64,000 nt of DNA from CAZDXJ01 sp050303615 (GTDB lineage: Bacteria; Pseudomonadota; Gammaproteobacteria; Methylococcales; Methylomonadaceae): NCBI GenBank assembly GCA_050303615.1, contig JBNLCC010000048.1, positions 1-64,000 of the forward strand, read 5' to 3'. A program made the translations under genes and the position numbers. How positions within the stretch are numbered: position 1 is the stretch's first letter; each line of letters starts with the position of its first letter. The notes under the pieces are model-generated. The model had not been told where the DNA came from and made no database searches. It worked only from the letters and a program-made list of their open reading frames with translations. This document shows, piece after piece, positions 37,247 through 45,638 of this stretch.

Positions 37247-37867
37247 TCAATCATCAATCGACACTGAAAATTCTTCGTAGTACGGATTGTTAACAAGACG
37301 GCCTTGAACAATCATGTAAGGGTGAACCTGTAATACGTTCATTAATGTAGCGCCGTCAAAACGGTTAGCGTCGTATTGACAAATGATTAGCATTGGGTGG
37401 GCATCGAGCAGCCGATTGATGCCGCTTTCATATTTAATAAGTTGTTCGCTGCCGGGCACGCTTTTCAGAGACCAACTCATCTCACCGCTCAAGCGAACCC
37501 CGTTAAACCCGTCAGCAATCCCCTGCTGGTATAATTCGCATAATGACTGCCACATGAGATCGGCACTAAAAAAACCCTTTGGGTGATAGGCTTTTGCCGT
37601 CTCTAGAAATCGTATCTGAGTATTTTTTTCCAGGGCCTCGATATTTACGTCGTATCGGGAGAAGCATTGTCGAATTTCTTCTACAGGCCATTCATCGTAG
37701 AAATATTCGACTCTGTCGTGATCTTGAGCTGCGGCAATGATAAATTTTTCTATAATTGAGCGACGTTGCTGCTCGCTGCTATAGATTAGGCAGGCGTGTA
37801 TTTTCGAACAATAATCGCCGTCGATGAACCCCATATGTGCCTTACGTAATTTTGTCTCGTGAGTCAT
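37247..37867 (-). CDS. MEDS domain protein (DcmR-type sensory domain)
   Basis: Residues 20-200 match the MEDS (methanogen/methylotroph, DcmR sensory) domain: HACLIYSSEQQRRSII, the segment FNGVRLSGEMSWSL, and the C-terminal CQYDANRFD with HPYMIVQGRLVNNPYYEE. DcmR regulates dichloromethane use in Methylobacterium, and MEDS proteins are often found beside histidine kinases. Here the protein has no other domain, so it is a single-domain sensor or regulator of the hybrid kinase that follows. The ATG at 37867 is used. An N-terminal region with MGFIDGDYCSKIHA may hold ligand residues. The ligand is unknown. Confidence 0.85.
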   Translation of the reverse strand: MTHETKLRKAHMGFIDGDYCSKIHACLIYSSEQQRRSIIEKFIIAAAQDHDRVEYFYDEWPVEEIRQCFSRYDVNIEALEKNTQIRFLETAKAYHPKGFFSADLMWQSLCELYQQGIADGFNGVRLSGEMSWSLKSVPGSEQLIKYESGINRLLDAHPMLIICQYDANRFDGATLMNVLQVHPYMIVQGRLVNNPYYEEFSVSIDD

Positions 37868-38212
37868 GTTGCTACACCGCAATTGATAGATAGCCGTTAT
37901 CCGTTTGCCGAAACGATGGGGCTATGCCTAAGGATGATAGTCCCGGTAAATTTAACAGCTTATGGCTTTATGTTACTGATGTAGGTGATCAATTCAATGC
38001 TTTTTTGTGCATAATACGGCTGAAATATGTTAGCGGAATTCTAAAATCGCATTATAAATTGGTCGGTATTGTTTGCAACAGCTACCTTATCACTTTTCCC
38101 GAGAGCAATGTTTTTTATGAGCATTTTGCTGGCTATTTAATGACAAATTATATAGGCTGTAGCTTAATTTTTTTGCTACTTCCAACTGCTGAATACCATA
38201 GAGGAAAAATTT
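37868..38212. other. Divergent intergenic region between MEDS and membrane-protein genes
   Basis: The 345-base stretch is AT-rich toward its right end. A plus-strand frame starting at 37924 runs into the next gene but has no ribosome site, no family resemblance and ordinary out-of-frame composition, so it is not called. GAGG at 38200-38203 is the ribosome site for the gene at 38213. Promoters for both divergent genes must lie here; no convincing boxes were seen. Confidence 0.4.
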
Positions 38213-38791
38213 ATGCCGGAACAACAAAAACAACAAATTCCTGCGATCGAGAGAATGATTCAACAGGATCATTTTACTGAAATTATGTTCATCGCTCTGA
38301 TTACTTTATGCTTTATCGGCGATGTTTTAGGTGACGTATCCGATCACATTACCATGTTTTATTGGCTGCTGATGATTCCTGTTTTTTTTGTTATTACTTT
38401 TCTGAATGAGCAGGCAAGAGAGCTAAAGACCGGGAAGACAATTGAAAATTTCATTAAATTCAACTGCTTGTTTTGGTCTAGTGCCTTTATCGCCATATTG
38501 TTGGTGTTTTATCTTTGGCATGCCGGCGCCCTGGTTGCGCAAAGTGCGGCATTGTTCATGCACATTATACTTGCGCACACCATGTTTTTGGTCGGTGTGT
38601 TTTTCGGTCTGCGTTTTTATCTGATCGGTTTGTTTTTGTTTCTTACCGCCGCACTGACTATCGCAATGGAAGCAACGGTTGGTATTACGTTATTTATTGC
38701 CGTACCGGTGTTATTGCTCGGTTTTTATTTTGAAAAGCATAAATATATTCCCAGCCTCAAACGAAAGAGAAGTGAGGATTGGGTAGGGTGA
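38213..38791 (+). CDS. Unknown polytopic membrane protein
   Basis: The 192-residue protein has a charged N-terminus (MPEQQKQQIPAIERMIQQDH) and about five hydrophobic helices: residues 22-40, 48-62, 84-103, 110-135 and 140-170. It ends in a basic tail (KRKRSEDW). No motif of a transporter or enzyme was recognised. A GAGG ribosome site 9 bases upstream supports the start. It is convergent with tsaD, 19 bases away. Confidence 0.65.
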   Translation: MPEQQKQQIPAIERMIQQDHFTEIMFIALITLCFIGDVLGDVSDHITMFYWLLMIPVFFVITFLNEQARELKTGKTIENFIKFNCLFWSSAFIAILLVFYLWHAGALVAQSAALFMHIILAHTMFLVGVFFGLRFYLIGLFLFLTAALTIAMEATVGITLFIAVPVLLLGFYFEKHKYIPSLKRKRSEDWVG

Positions 38792-38810
38792 GGAAATATC
38801 AAATCACCAG

Positions 38811-39824
38811 TTAAAGCGATTGCGCCAAGTCGTTGATTGACCAGCGCGGTTTAGCTTGAATTTCCAGATTATCGGCCTGTCCTGCCAGCAGGCGCTGGCA
38901 ACCGGCATAGGCGATCATCGCGCCATTATCAGTACAGAACTCGAGTCTGGGAAAGTAGATTTCAGCATTTTCACTGCCTGTCATTTTGGTTAATGCCGAT
39001 CTGATTTCGGTATTAGCGCTGACTCCACCCGCGACAACCAGGCGGCTTAATGAGGTTTGCCGTAGCGCTCTTCGGCATTTGATACTGAGTGTTTCGGCAA
39101 CGGCTTGCTGGAAAGCATGCGCTATATCCGCCTTATCTTGTTCACTTTGTGTGGTCTGATGCAGGGTGTTCATCGTGTAGGTTTTTAAGCCGCTGAAACT
39201 GAAATCCAAGCCGGGTCGGTCCGTCATCGGTCTTGGAAAACGGAAGCGGTCTGTGCCTTGTCTGGCGAGTTGCGATAAATATGGTCCCCCCGGATAGGGT
39301 AGGCCGAGCATTTTGGCGGCTTTGTCAAAAGCCTCGCCGGCCGCATCATCCAGCGATTCGCCGAGCAGCTGATAACGACCGATGTTGGTTACCTTTACCA
39401 GCAGAGTGTGTCCTCCCGAGACCAGTAATGCAATAAAGGGAAAATCCGGTTTTTGTTGTTCAAGCATAGGCGCCAGCAAGTGCCCTTCCATGTGATGCAC
39501 GGCGATAGCGGGAATCCCCCAGGTCCAGGCGAGGCTTCTGGCGGTGGCGGCGCCAACCAATAATGCACCGATTAGCCCGGGGCCGGCAGTATAGGCGATG
39601 CCGTTGATATCGCTTTTGGAAAGTTGGCAGTCGTTTAGGGTTTGCTTGATCAACGGGATAAGTCTGCGAATATGGTCGCGGGATGCAAGTTCCGGAACGA
39701 CTCCCCCGTATTCGCTATGCATCGTAATTTGGCTGTGCAAAAAATGACTTAAAAGCCCTTTTTTTGAATGAAAAACGGCGATGCCGGTCTCGTCGCAGGA
39801 GGTTTCGATGCCTAAAACGTACAT
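38811..39824 (-). CDS. tsaD: tRNA N6-adenosine threonylcarbamoyltransferase TsaD
   Basis: It transfers the threonylcarbamoyl group to A37 of ANN-decoding tRNAs. At 337 residues it is full length. ETSCDETGIAVF and the metal-binding HHMEGHLLAP (His111, His115) are present, with the ASKH-fold nucleotide motifs SGGHTLLVKV and VVAGGVSANTEIR. It is divergent from rpsU, the standard gammaproteobacterial arrangement. Confidence 0.98.
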   Translation of the reverse strand: MYVLGIETSCDETGIAVFHSKKGLLSHFLHSQITMHSEYGGVVPELASRDHIRRLIPLIKQTLNDCQLSKSDINGIAYTAGPGLIGALLVGAATARSLAWTWGIPAIAVHHMEGHLLAPMLEQQKPDFPFIALLVSGGHTLLVKVTNIGRYQLLGESLDDAAGEAFDKAAKMLGLPYPGGPYLSQLARQGTDRFRFPRPMTDRPGLDFSFSGLKTYTMNTLHQTTQSEQDKADIAHAFQQAVAETLSIKCRRALRQTSLSRLVVAGGVSANTEIRSALTKMTGSENAEIYFPRLEFCTDNGAMIAYAGCQRLLAGQADNLEIQAKPRWSINDLAQSL

Positions 39825-39830
39825 ACCATT

Positions 39831-39858
39831 TTGATAATTTATGATTTAAAGGTAAAAT
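39831..39858 (+). promoter_or_regulatory. Promoter of the rpsU-yqeY-dnaG operon
   Basis: TTGATA (39831-39836), a 16-base spacer and TAAAAT (39853-39858) form a good sigma-70 match 68 bases before rpsU. The short leader that follows contains a hairpin CCCTTT / AAAGGG (39868-39888). Confidence 0.6.
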
Positions 39859-39867
39859 AGCGAGTTT

Positions 39868-39888
39868 CCCTTTGTATATGTAAAAGGG
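39868..39888 (+). promoter_or_regulatory. Leader hairpin upstream of rpsU
   Basis: The 6-bp stem CCCTTT (39868-39873) with AAAGGG (39883-39888) and a 9-base loop lies in the predicted rpsU leader, about 40 bases before the start codon. It may be an S21 feedback site or an incidental fold; nothing in the sequence decides between them. Confidence 0.35.
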
Positions 39889-39925
39889 CGCCTTCATTTA
39901 ATATTTTAACAGTTGAGTAAAATTT

Positions 39926-40159
39926 ATGCCGTCAATTAAAGTAAAAGAAAACGAACCTTTTGATATTGCCATCCGCCGTTTTAAACGCTCTTGTGAAAAG
40001 GCCGGGGTATTATCAGAAGTTCGTCGCCGTGAATTCTATGAAAAACCAACTGCGGAACGTAAGCGTAAAGCCGCCGCCGCGGTGAAGCGTCATTTGAAAA
40101 AACTGGCGCGTGAACGTTATGCGTTGAAAAATCTGCGTCGTGGTCGTCCGCAGCCGTAG
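39926..40159 (+). CDS. rpsU: Small ribosomal subunit protein bS21
   Basis: The 77-residue basic protein reads PSIKVKENEPFDIAIRRFKR and SCEKAGVLSEVRRREFYEKP at its start, as in all bS21 proteins, and has six extra residues at the C-terminus compared with E. coli (71). It helps base-pairing between 16S rRNA and mRNA. It is first in the macromolecular-synthesis operon, 8 bases before the yqeY-type gene. Confidence 0.98.
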   Translation: MPSIKVKENEPFDIAIRRFKRSCEKAGVLSEVRRREFYEKPTAERKRKAAAAVKRHLKKLARERYALKNLRRGRPQP

Positions 40160-40167
40160 GTCTGTGT

Positions 40168-40617
40168 ATGAGTTCTTTAAAAGATCGTATCACGGGAGAT
40201 ATGAAGTCCTCCATGAAGGGGGGCGATAAGGCGCGTTTAGGCGTGATCCGTTTAATTCTTGCCGCGATTAAACAGATTGAGGTAGATCAGCGTATCGAGC
40301 TGGATGATAGTCAGGTGATTGCCGTGCTCGATAAGATGCTGAAACAGCGCCGCGAATCGATTCGTCAATATCGTGAAGCTAACCGGAACGATCTCGCCGA
40401 AGTGGAGCAGGCCGAGATTCTGGTGATTCAGGATTTTCTGCCGCAGCCTTTTTCCGACCGGGAAATCGATGACATGGTCAAGCAGGCCGTTGTTCAATCG
40501 GGGGCGGTATCGATTAAAGATATGGGGAAAGTCATGGCGCTTTTGAAACCCCAAATGCAGGGACGTGCGGATATGTCGGTGGTCAGTGCAAAAATTAAAG
40601 GGGCTTTGGCTGCCTAA
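40168..40617 (+). CDS. GatB/YqeY domain protein
   Basis: The 149-residue protein matches the YqeY family (LKDRITGDMKSSMKGGDKAR, ESIRQYREANRNDLAEVEQA, LPQPFSD and DMGKVMALLKP). The family resembles the C-terminal tRNA-binding domain of GatB, but its cellular role is not settled. It is inserted between rpsU and dnaG, as in many gamma- and betaproteobacteria, and is probably co-transcribed. Confidence 0.92.
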   Translation: MSSLKDRITGDMKSSMKGGDKARLGVIRLILAAIKQIEVDQRIELDDSQVIAVLDKMLKQRRESIRQYREANRNDLAEVEQAEILVIQDFLPQPFSDREIDDMVKQAVVQSGAVSIKDMGKVMALLKPQMQGRADMSVVSAKIKGALAA

Positions 40618-40673
40618 TTGAATAAGTCTCCTTCCGCGGCTACTTTGGCCGCAGTATTATAAGGGGAGTGAGC

Positions 40674-42410
40674 ATGTCGGGTAGAATCCCTCGTGTATTT
40701 ATTGATGATCTTCTGGTTCGGATTGATATCGTTGATCTGATAGATAAGTATGTTCCTTTGAAAAAATCGGGCAGCAATTTTGTCGCCCTGTGCCCTTTCC
40801 ATAATGAAAAAACCCCCAGTTTTTCCGTAAGTCGAACCAAGCAGTTGTATCATTGTTTTGGTTGCGGTGTCGGTGGCAATGCTATTAGCTTTTTGATGGA
40901 TTATAGCCACCTGGATTTTGTCGAGGCGGTAGAGGAGTTGGCGGGATTCGCCGGCCTGGATGTTCCCAGGGAGGCGGGCGGCAGGCAGCAAATTATCAGC
41001 AGGAAAGGTGATTCGGCTAAACTGTTTGATTTGCTGAGGGAGGTGGCCTTTTGTTTTGCGAAGCTGTTGCGTAACCGTCAGCAAGGAGGCAAAGCGGTTG
41101 CATATCTTAAGTCCAGAGGTTTAAGCGGGGATGTGGCGCGCGATTTTTTGTTGGGCTATGCGCCCGATGCTTGGCATTTCCTATCCAATCAGTTTAAATC
41201 CGCTGAGTTGCTTGAGGCCGGCTTGCTGGTCAAGCGAGATGACGGTAAGGTTTATGATAGGTTCCGCGACAGGGTGATGTTCCCTATTCGTGACCGTCGG
41301 GGGCGTGTTGTTGGGTTCGGCGGACGTGTGCTTGATAATTCTCTTCCAAAATATCTAAATTCTCCTGAAACCGCCGTTTTTCAAAAAAGCCGGGAAGTTT
41401 ACGGTCTATACGAATTGCTCGAAAAGAATTCCAAACCGGACAAAATACTGATTGTCGAAGGTTACATGGATGTTATTGCGCTCACCCAGGCCGGTATCGA
41501 TTACGCTGTTGCGACCCTGGGGACGGCTACTTCAAAATCACATATCGAATTATTATTCCGTTATAGTCGGGAATTGGTATTCTGTTTTGATGGCGATGCC
41601 GCCGGCAGGCAGGCGGCATGGCGGGCGCTGGATACCGCTATACCGTGTTTACGGGATGGCCGCCAAATACGCATCATGATATTGCCTCAAGGAGCTGATC
41701 CTGATTCCCTGGTACGCGAAAAGGGGGTGGGTGATTTTGCCGGGCGGGTGTCGTCTGCGTTCTCGATGTCGGATTATTTTTTTGAACATTTGGCCGCCGA
41801 TATGAATCTTAATGATATTGAGGGGCGTGCCGGTTTAGTTGAAAAGGCCAAGCCATATTTGCAAAGATTGCCGGTTGGAGTTTTTCAGGAAATGATGTAT
41901 GCCAGGTTGAAGGAAATGGTAAAAGTAGAGACGCTGGAATTTTTTGATAATCCGGCTACAATTAATGCAGCAACAAAGTTGCCGGCAAGTGGAGAGCGGC
42001 GCAAATCGACGCCGGCCCGGGTGGCGGTAGCCTTGTTGTTGCAGCATCCGGAGCTAATTAGTGTTGTTGAGCAAAAGAATGTAAACTGGTCTGGTTTTGA
42101 TTTGCCGGGTTTTTCTTTGTTCAGAGTAATTGCGCAACGTATCCTGGAGAATCCAACGGTGAGCTTGGCCGGTTTAATTGAGGGGTTCCGCGGCTTACCG
42201 GAGGAGAAGCAGGTTGCTGCATTGGCGCACTGGCCCGTCATGGTTCCTGAGGGTGGCATTCGGGCCGAATTCAGCGGGGCGTTGGACAGATTGCTCGACC
42301 AGGCTAGGGATCTGGCGGTGGAGCGGTTAATCGCCAAAGAAAAACAACAGGGTCTTGGTAGGGAGGAGAGGGAGTTATTGCTTAGTTTATTAGCAAATAA
42401 ACAAACATAA
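40674..42410 (+). CDS. dnaG: DNA primase
   Basis: DnaG makes RNA primers at the replication fork. From the ATG at 40674 it is 578 residues, with GGGGAG as ribosome site. The zinc-binding domain has Cys40, His43, Cys61 and Cys64, the same positions as E. coli. The TOPRIM core shows ILIVEGYMDVIAL and VFCFDGDAAGRQAAWRAL. The C-terminal helicase-binding domain (about 440-578) is present. The GTG two codons upstream overlaps the ribosome site and is rejected. Confidence 0.98.
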   Translation: MSGRIPRVFIDDLLVRIDIVDLIDKYVPLKKSGSNFVALCPFHNEKTPSFSVSRTKQLYHCFGCGVGGNAISFLMDYSHLDFVEAVEELAGFAGLDVPREAGGRQQIISRKGDSAKLFDLLREVAFCFAKLLRNRQQGGKAVAYLKSRGLSGDVARDFLLGYAPDAWHFLSNQFKSAELLEAGLLVKRDDGKVYDRFRDRVMFPIRDRRGRVVGFGGRVLDNSLPKYLNSPETAVFQKSREVYGLYELLEKNSKPDKILIVEGYMDVIALTQAGIDYAVATLGTATSKSHIELLFRYSRELVFCFDGDAAGRQAAWRALDTAIPCLRDGRQIRIMILPQGADPDSLVREKGVGDFAGRVSSAFSMSDYFFEHLAADMNLNDIEGRAGLVEKAKPYLQRLPVGVFQEMMYARLKEMVKVETLEFFDNPATINAATKLPASGERRKSTPARVAVALLLQHPELISVVEQKNVNWSGFDLPGFSLFRVIAQRILENPTVSLAGLIEGFRGLPEEKQVAALAHWPVMVPEGGIRAEFSGALDRLLDQARDLAVERLIAKEKQQGLGREERELLLSLLANKQT

Positions 42411-42415
42411 ATGTG

Positions 42416-42443
42416 TTGATAAATACATGACATTTGTTATAAT
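42416..42443 (+). promoter_or_regulatory. Promoter of rpoD
   Basis: TTGATA (42416-42421), a 16-base spacer, and TATAAT (42438-42443) preceded by TGT give a consensus extended -10 promoter 45 bases before rpoD and directly after the dnaG stop. It lets rpoD be transcribed apart from the upstream operon. Confidence 0.7.
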
Positions 42444-42488
42444 TTCCTGTTCAGCTTTGATGTATATGGTAAATTTTTGCGGGCGCAT

Positions 42489-44288
42489 ATGAATCAAGAA
42501 CAGCAACAATCCCAATTGAAACAATTGATTGCAAAAGGCAAGGTACAGGGCTACCTGACTTATGCCGAAGTGAATGATCACTTGCCGAGTGATATTGTCG
42601 ACCCCGAACAAATAGAAGATATCATTGGCATGATCAATGATATGGGAATTCAGGTGTATGAAGTTGCGCCTGACGAGGATTCCCTGATTACCGATGCTGC
42701 GGTAACCACCGATGATGAAGACGCTGCGGAAGTGGCGGCATTAGCTTCAGTAGATAGTGAGTTCGGAAGAACCACGGACCCGGTGCGCATGTATATGAGG
42801 GAAATGGGGTCGGTCGAACTGTTGACGCGGGATGATGAGCTTAAAATCGCCAAGCGAATCGAGTCGGGTTTACTGCATGTCGTTAAATCTATTTCGAGAT
42901 CAAGCGGCGCTGTTGATTATTTTCTGGATTCGTTTAATTCCATTAGTGATGAGAAAGGAACCCGGTTATCGGATTTTATTTCCGGTTTTGTCGATTTGAC
43001 TGAGCCGGAGGACTTAAATTCGGTAGCCGCTATTAAAGAAGGCGATGATAATGCGGACGAAGATGAAACGGCCAGTTTGGATTACGAGGAAGTAAGAAAA
43101 AAAGTTGTCATACTGGCGGAAAAGAAAAAAGCGGTGACCTCCGCCTTGGCAAAATACGGTTATAACCATGATAAAACAGAGCAGGCTTTTGATGAACTTG
43201 CCGAGTGCTTTAGTGAATTTAAATGGACGCCACAATTTTTGAAAATATTAATCGGCATAATATCCGATACTGTCGAACAAATCAGAAGTCAAGAAAAAAT
43301 CATTCTCGATATTTGCGTTAAAAAGGCAAAAATGCCGCGCAAGGAGTTTATAGCCTCCTTTGTAGATAACGAATCCAACCCCGAATGGTTGGATCAATAT
43401 CTGGATGATCGTTATGATTATGCGTCCGTATTGAAAGAATTCGAAAGTGACATCCGCAAAGCGCAAAACAGGTTGATTGCAATTTCAGAGGAGCATGGTA
43501 TGGACATCGGCGCGATTAAAGATATCAATCGCCGTATGTCGATCGGGGAAGCGAAAGCCAGGCGGGCAAAGAAGGAAATGATCGAGGCTAATTTACGGTT
43601 GGTTATTTCCATTGCAAAAAAATATACTAACCGCGGATTACAGTTCCTGGACTTAATTCAGGAAGGAAATATCGGCTTGATGAAGGCGGTTGATAAATTT
43701 GAATATCGCCGGGGCTACAAGTTTTCAACCTATGCGACCTGGTGGATCAGGCAAGCGATTACTCGTTCCATTGCTGATCAGGCGAGAACGATCCGCATTC
43801 CGGTGCATATGATCGAAACCATCAATAAATTAAACCGTATATCAAGACAGATTCTGCAGGAGATGGGGCGTGAGGCAACCCCTGAGGAGTTGTCCGAACG
43901 CATGGAAATGCCTGAAGATAAAGTGCGTAAAGTATTGAAAATTGCCAAAGAGCCAATTTCGATGGAAACTCCGATCGGCGATGATGAAGATTCGCATTTG
44001 GGGGATTTTATAGAAGATGCTAAAGTATTGTCACCTGTCGAGTCTGCTACCATTGCCGGACTGCGGGAGTCGACTCAAAACGTTTTGGCAGGCTTGACAG
44101 CAAGGGAAGCGAAAGTATTACGTATGCGTTTCGGCATCAATATGAATACTGATCATACCCTTGAAGAAGTGGGTAAGCAGTTTGATGTGACCAGAGAAAG
44201 AATACGCCAGATTGAGGCAAAAGCATTGCGCAAATTACGCCATCCTTCCCGGTCTGAGCAGTTAAGGTGTTTTCTGGACGGAGAATAA
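42489..44288 (+). CDS. rpoD: RNA polymerase sigma factor RpoD (sigma-70)
   Basis: The 599-residue housekeeping sigma factor has region 1.1 (1-80), region 1.2 (DPVRMYMREMGSVELL), an acidic non-conserved region, region 2 (ANLRLVISIAKKYTNRGLQF with TYATWWIRQAI), region 3, and region 4 with the helix-turn-helix (TLEEVGKQFDVTRERIRQIE). The ATG at 42489 is used; an upstream TTG in frame has no ribosome site. It is the last protein gene of the macromolecular-synthesis cluster and is followed after 14 bases by a tRNA gene. Confidence 0.98.
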   Translation: MNQEQQQSQLKQLIAKGKVQGYLTYAEVNDHLPSDIVDPEQIEDIIGMINDMGIQVYEVAPDEDSLITDAAVTTDDEDAAEVAALASVDSEFGRTTDPVRMYMREMGSVELLTRDDELKIAKRIESGLLHVVKSISRSSGAVDYFLDSFNSISDEKGTRLSDFISGFVDLTEPEDLNSVAAIKEGDDNADEDETASLDYEEVRKKVVILAEKKKAVTSALAKYGYNHDKTEQAFDELAECFSEFKWTPQFLKILIGIISDTVEQIRSQEKIILDICVKKAKMPRKEFIASFVDNESNPEWLDQYLDDRYDYASVLKEFESDIRKAQNRLIAISEEHGMDIGAIKDINRRMSIGEAKARRAKKEMIEANLRLVISIAKKYTNRGLQFLDLIQEGNIGLMKAVDKFEYRRGYKFSTYATWWIRQAITRSIADQARTIRIPVHMIETINKLNRISRQILQEMGREATPEELSERMEMPEDKVRKVLKIAKEPISMETPIGDDEDSHLGDFIEDAKVLSPVESATIAGLRESTQNVLAGLTAREAKVLRMRFGINMNTDHTLEEVGKQFDVTRERIRQIEAKALRKLRHPSRSEQLRCFLDGE

Positions 44289-44302
44289 GTTAAGTAGGAA
44301 CA

Positions 44303-44379
44303 GGGCCCTTAGCTCAGTTGGTTAGAGCATCCGACTCATAATCGGCAGGTCGAAGGTTCAAGTCCTTCAGGGCCCACCA
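44303..44379 (+). tRNA. tRNA with CAU anticodon, probably tRNA-Ile2 (k2C)AU
   Basis: The 77-base cloverleaf has acceptor GGGCCCT/AGGGCCC, an encoded CCA, D-arm GCTC...GAGC and T-arm GAAGG...CCTTC. The anticodon CAT lies at 44337-44339 in loop CTCATAA. A CAU anticodon means elongator Met, initiator, or Ile2 (lysidine-modified by TilS). The TTAGCTCAG start and the T-loop TTCAAGTCC resemble E. coli tRNA-Ile2 more than tRNA-Met (which has TTCGAATCC), and it lacks initiator features. The base pair at the bottom of the anticodon stem (27-43) is T against C, a mismatch. Confidence 0.85.
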
Positions 44380-44390
44380 TAAAACTAATA

Positions 44391-44413
44391 AAGGCTGCGT
44401 ATGCAGCCTTTTG
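44391..44413 (+). terminator. Rho-independent terminator after rpoD and tRNA
   Basis: AAGGCTGC-GTAT-GCAGCCTT is a perfect 8-bp stem ending in TTTT (44409-44412). It lies 12 bases after the tRNA and separates it from metK. Confidence 0.85.
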
Positions 44414-44451
44414 TCTAAGTAAGATTAAGTGGTATCAGCCTGGGAAAACTA

Positions 44452-45612
44452 ATGAGTAATAATTATATTTTTACATCGGAATCGGTATCGGAAGGTCACC
44501 CGGATAAAGTGGCGGATCAGCTGTCTGATGCGGTACTTGATGCTTTGTTGGAAAATGATCCTGCTTCACGCGTTGCCTGTGAGACGATGGTAAAAACCGG
44601 GATGGTGATATTGGCCGGCGAGATTACCACAGATGCGTGGGTTGACGTCGAAGCGCTAGCCAGGTCGGTGATCAAGGACATCGGCTATGATGATCCGGAG
44701 GTCGGTTTTGACTGGCAAAGTTGCGCGGTGATGAACTTGATCGGCAAGCAATCGCCAGATATTGCCATGGGGGTTGATGAATCCGACGAACATGAGCAAG
44801 GGGCCGGTGACCAGGGTTTGATGTTCGGTTATGCCACCAATGAAACTGAAGTATTAATGCCCGCCCCCATTACTTATGCGCACCGCCTGGTGCAAAGGCA
44901 AGCCGAAGTACGGAAAAACAATACGCTGCCATGGCTGCGGCCCGATGCAAAAAGCCAGGTGACGTTCCGCTATCAGAATAATAAGCCGGTTGCTATTGAT
45001 GCCGTGGTGCTTTCTACCCAACACACAAAGGATATTGGCAGCAAACAGTTGCATGAAGCGGTGATGGATGAGATTATTTTACCGGTGTTGCCGGCACAAT
45101 TGCTGCACAAGGATACCAAATATTTTATTAATCCCACCGGCCAGTTTATTATCGGGGGGCCTGTTGGTGATTGCGGTTTGACAGGGCGCAAAATCATTGT
45201 CGATACCTATGGCGGTATGGCACGCCATGGCGGGGGGGCATTTTCCGGCAAGGATCCTTCCAAGGTGGATCGGTCTGCAGCCTACATGTGCCGCTATGTG
45301 GCGAAAAATATCGTTGCGGCCGGCTTGGCGGAGCGCTGCGAAATTCAAGTGTCCTATGCAATTGGCGTAGCCGAGCCGACATCGATCAGCATTAATACTT
45401 TCGGTACCGGCGTGGTGAGCGAAGACCGTATGGTGCAAATAGTGCGGGAACATTTCGATCTGAGGCCGAAAGGATTGATCACGATGCTGGATTTATTACG
45501 GCCGATCTATCGCAAAACAGCGGCATACGGTCATTTTGGGCGTGTCGAAGAGTCGTTTAGCTGGGAAAAAACCGATAAGATTGAAGCATTGAAAGATGCA
45601 GCAGGCTTGTAA
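44452..45612 (+). CDS. metK: S-adenosylmethionine synthetase
   Basis: It makes SAM from methionine and ATP. The 386-residue protein has SEGHPDKVADQLSDAVLDA near the N-terminus, GAGDQGLMFGYATNET with the ATP-binding core, and the GGGAFSGKDPSKVDRS phosphate loop, all typical. It starts a run with ahcY and metF, the SAM-recycling limb of the methionine cycle. No SAM riboswitch structure was found in the 40 bases between the preceding terminator and the start. Confidence 0.98.
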   Translation: MSNNYIFTSESVSEGHPDKVADQLSDAVLDALLENDPASRVACETMVKTGMVILAGEITTDAWVDVEALARSVIKDIGYDDPEVGFDWQSCAVMNLIGKQSPDIAMGVDESDEHEQGAGDQGLMFGYATNETEVLMPAPITYAHRLVQRQAEVRKNNTLPWLRPDAKSQVTFRYQNNKPVAIDAVVLSTQHTKDIGSKQLHEAVMDEIILPVLPAQLLHKDTKYFINPTGQFIIGGPVGDCGLTGRKIIVDTYGGMARHGGGAFSGKDPSKVDRSAAYMCRYVAKNIVAAGLAERCEIQVSYAIGVAEPTSISINTFGTGVVSEDRMVQIVREHFDLRPKGLITMLDLLRPIYRKTAAYGHFGRVEESFSWEKTDKIEALKDAAGL

Positions 45613-45638
45613 ATCAGTTGATTAAGTAAGGAACCGAA

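Noticed and set aside
37924..38280. 118-codon plus-strand frame overlapping the start of the 38213 membrane protein
   Set aside because: No ribosome site or family resemblance, and it overlaps a better-supported gene with a clear GAGG site.
44413..44451. SAM riboswitch before metK
   Set aside because: Only about 40 bases separate the preceding terminator from the start codon, too short for a known SAM riboswitch, and no such fold is visible.
45232..45238. G7 run in metK as a phase-variable tract
   Set aside because: It encodes the conserved Gly-rich RHGGGAFSG loop and keeps the frame; selection on protein sequence explains it.
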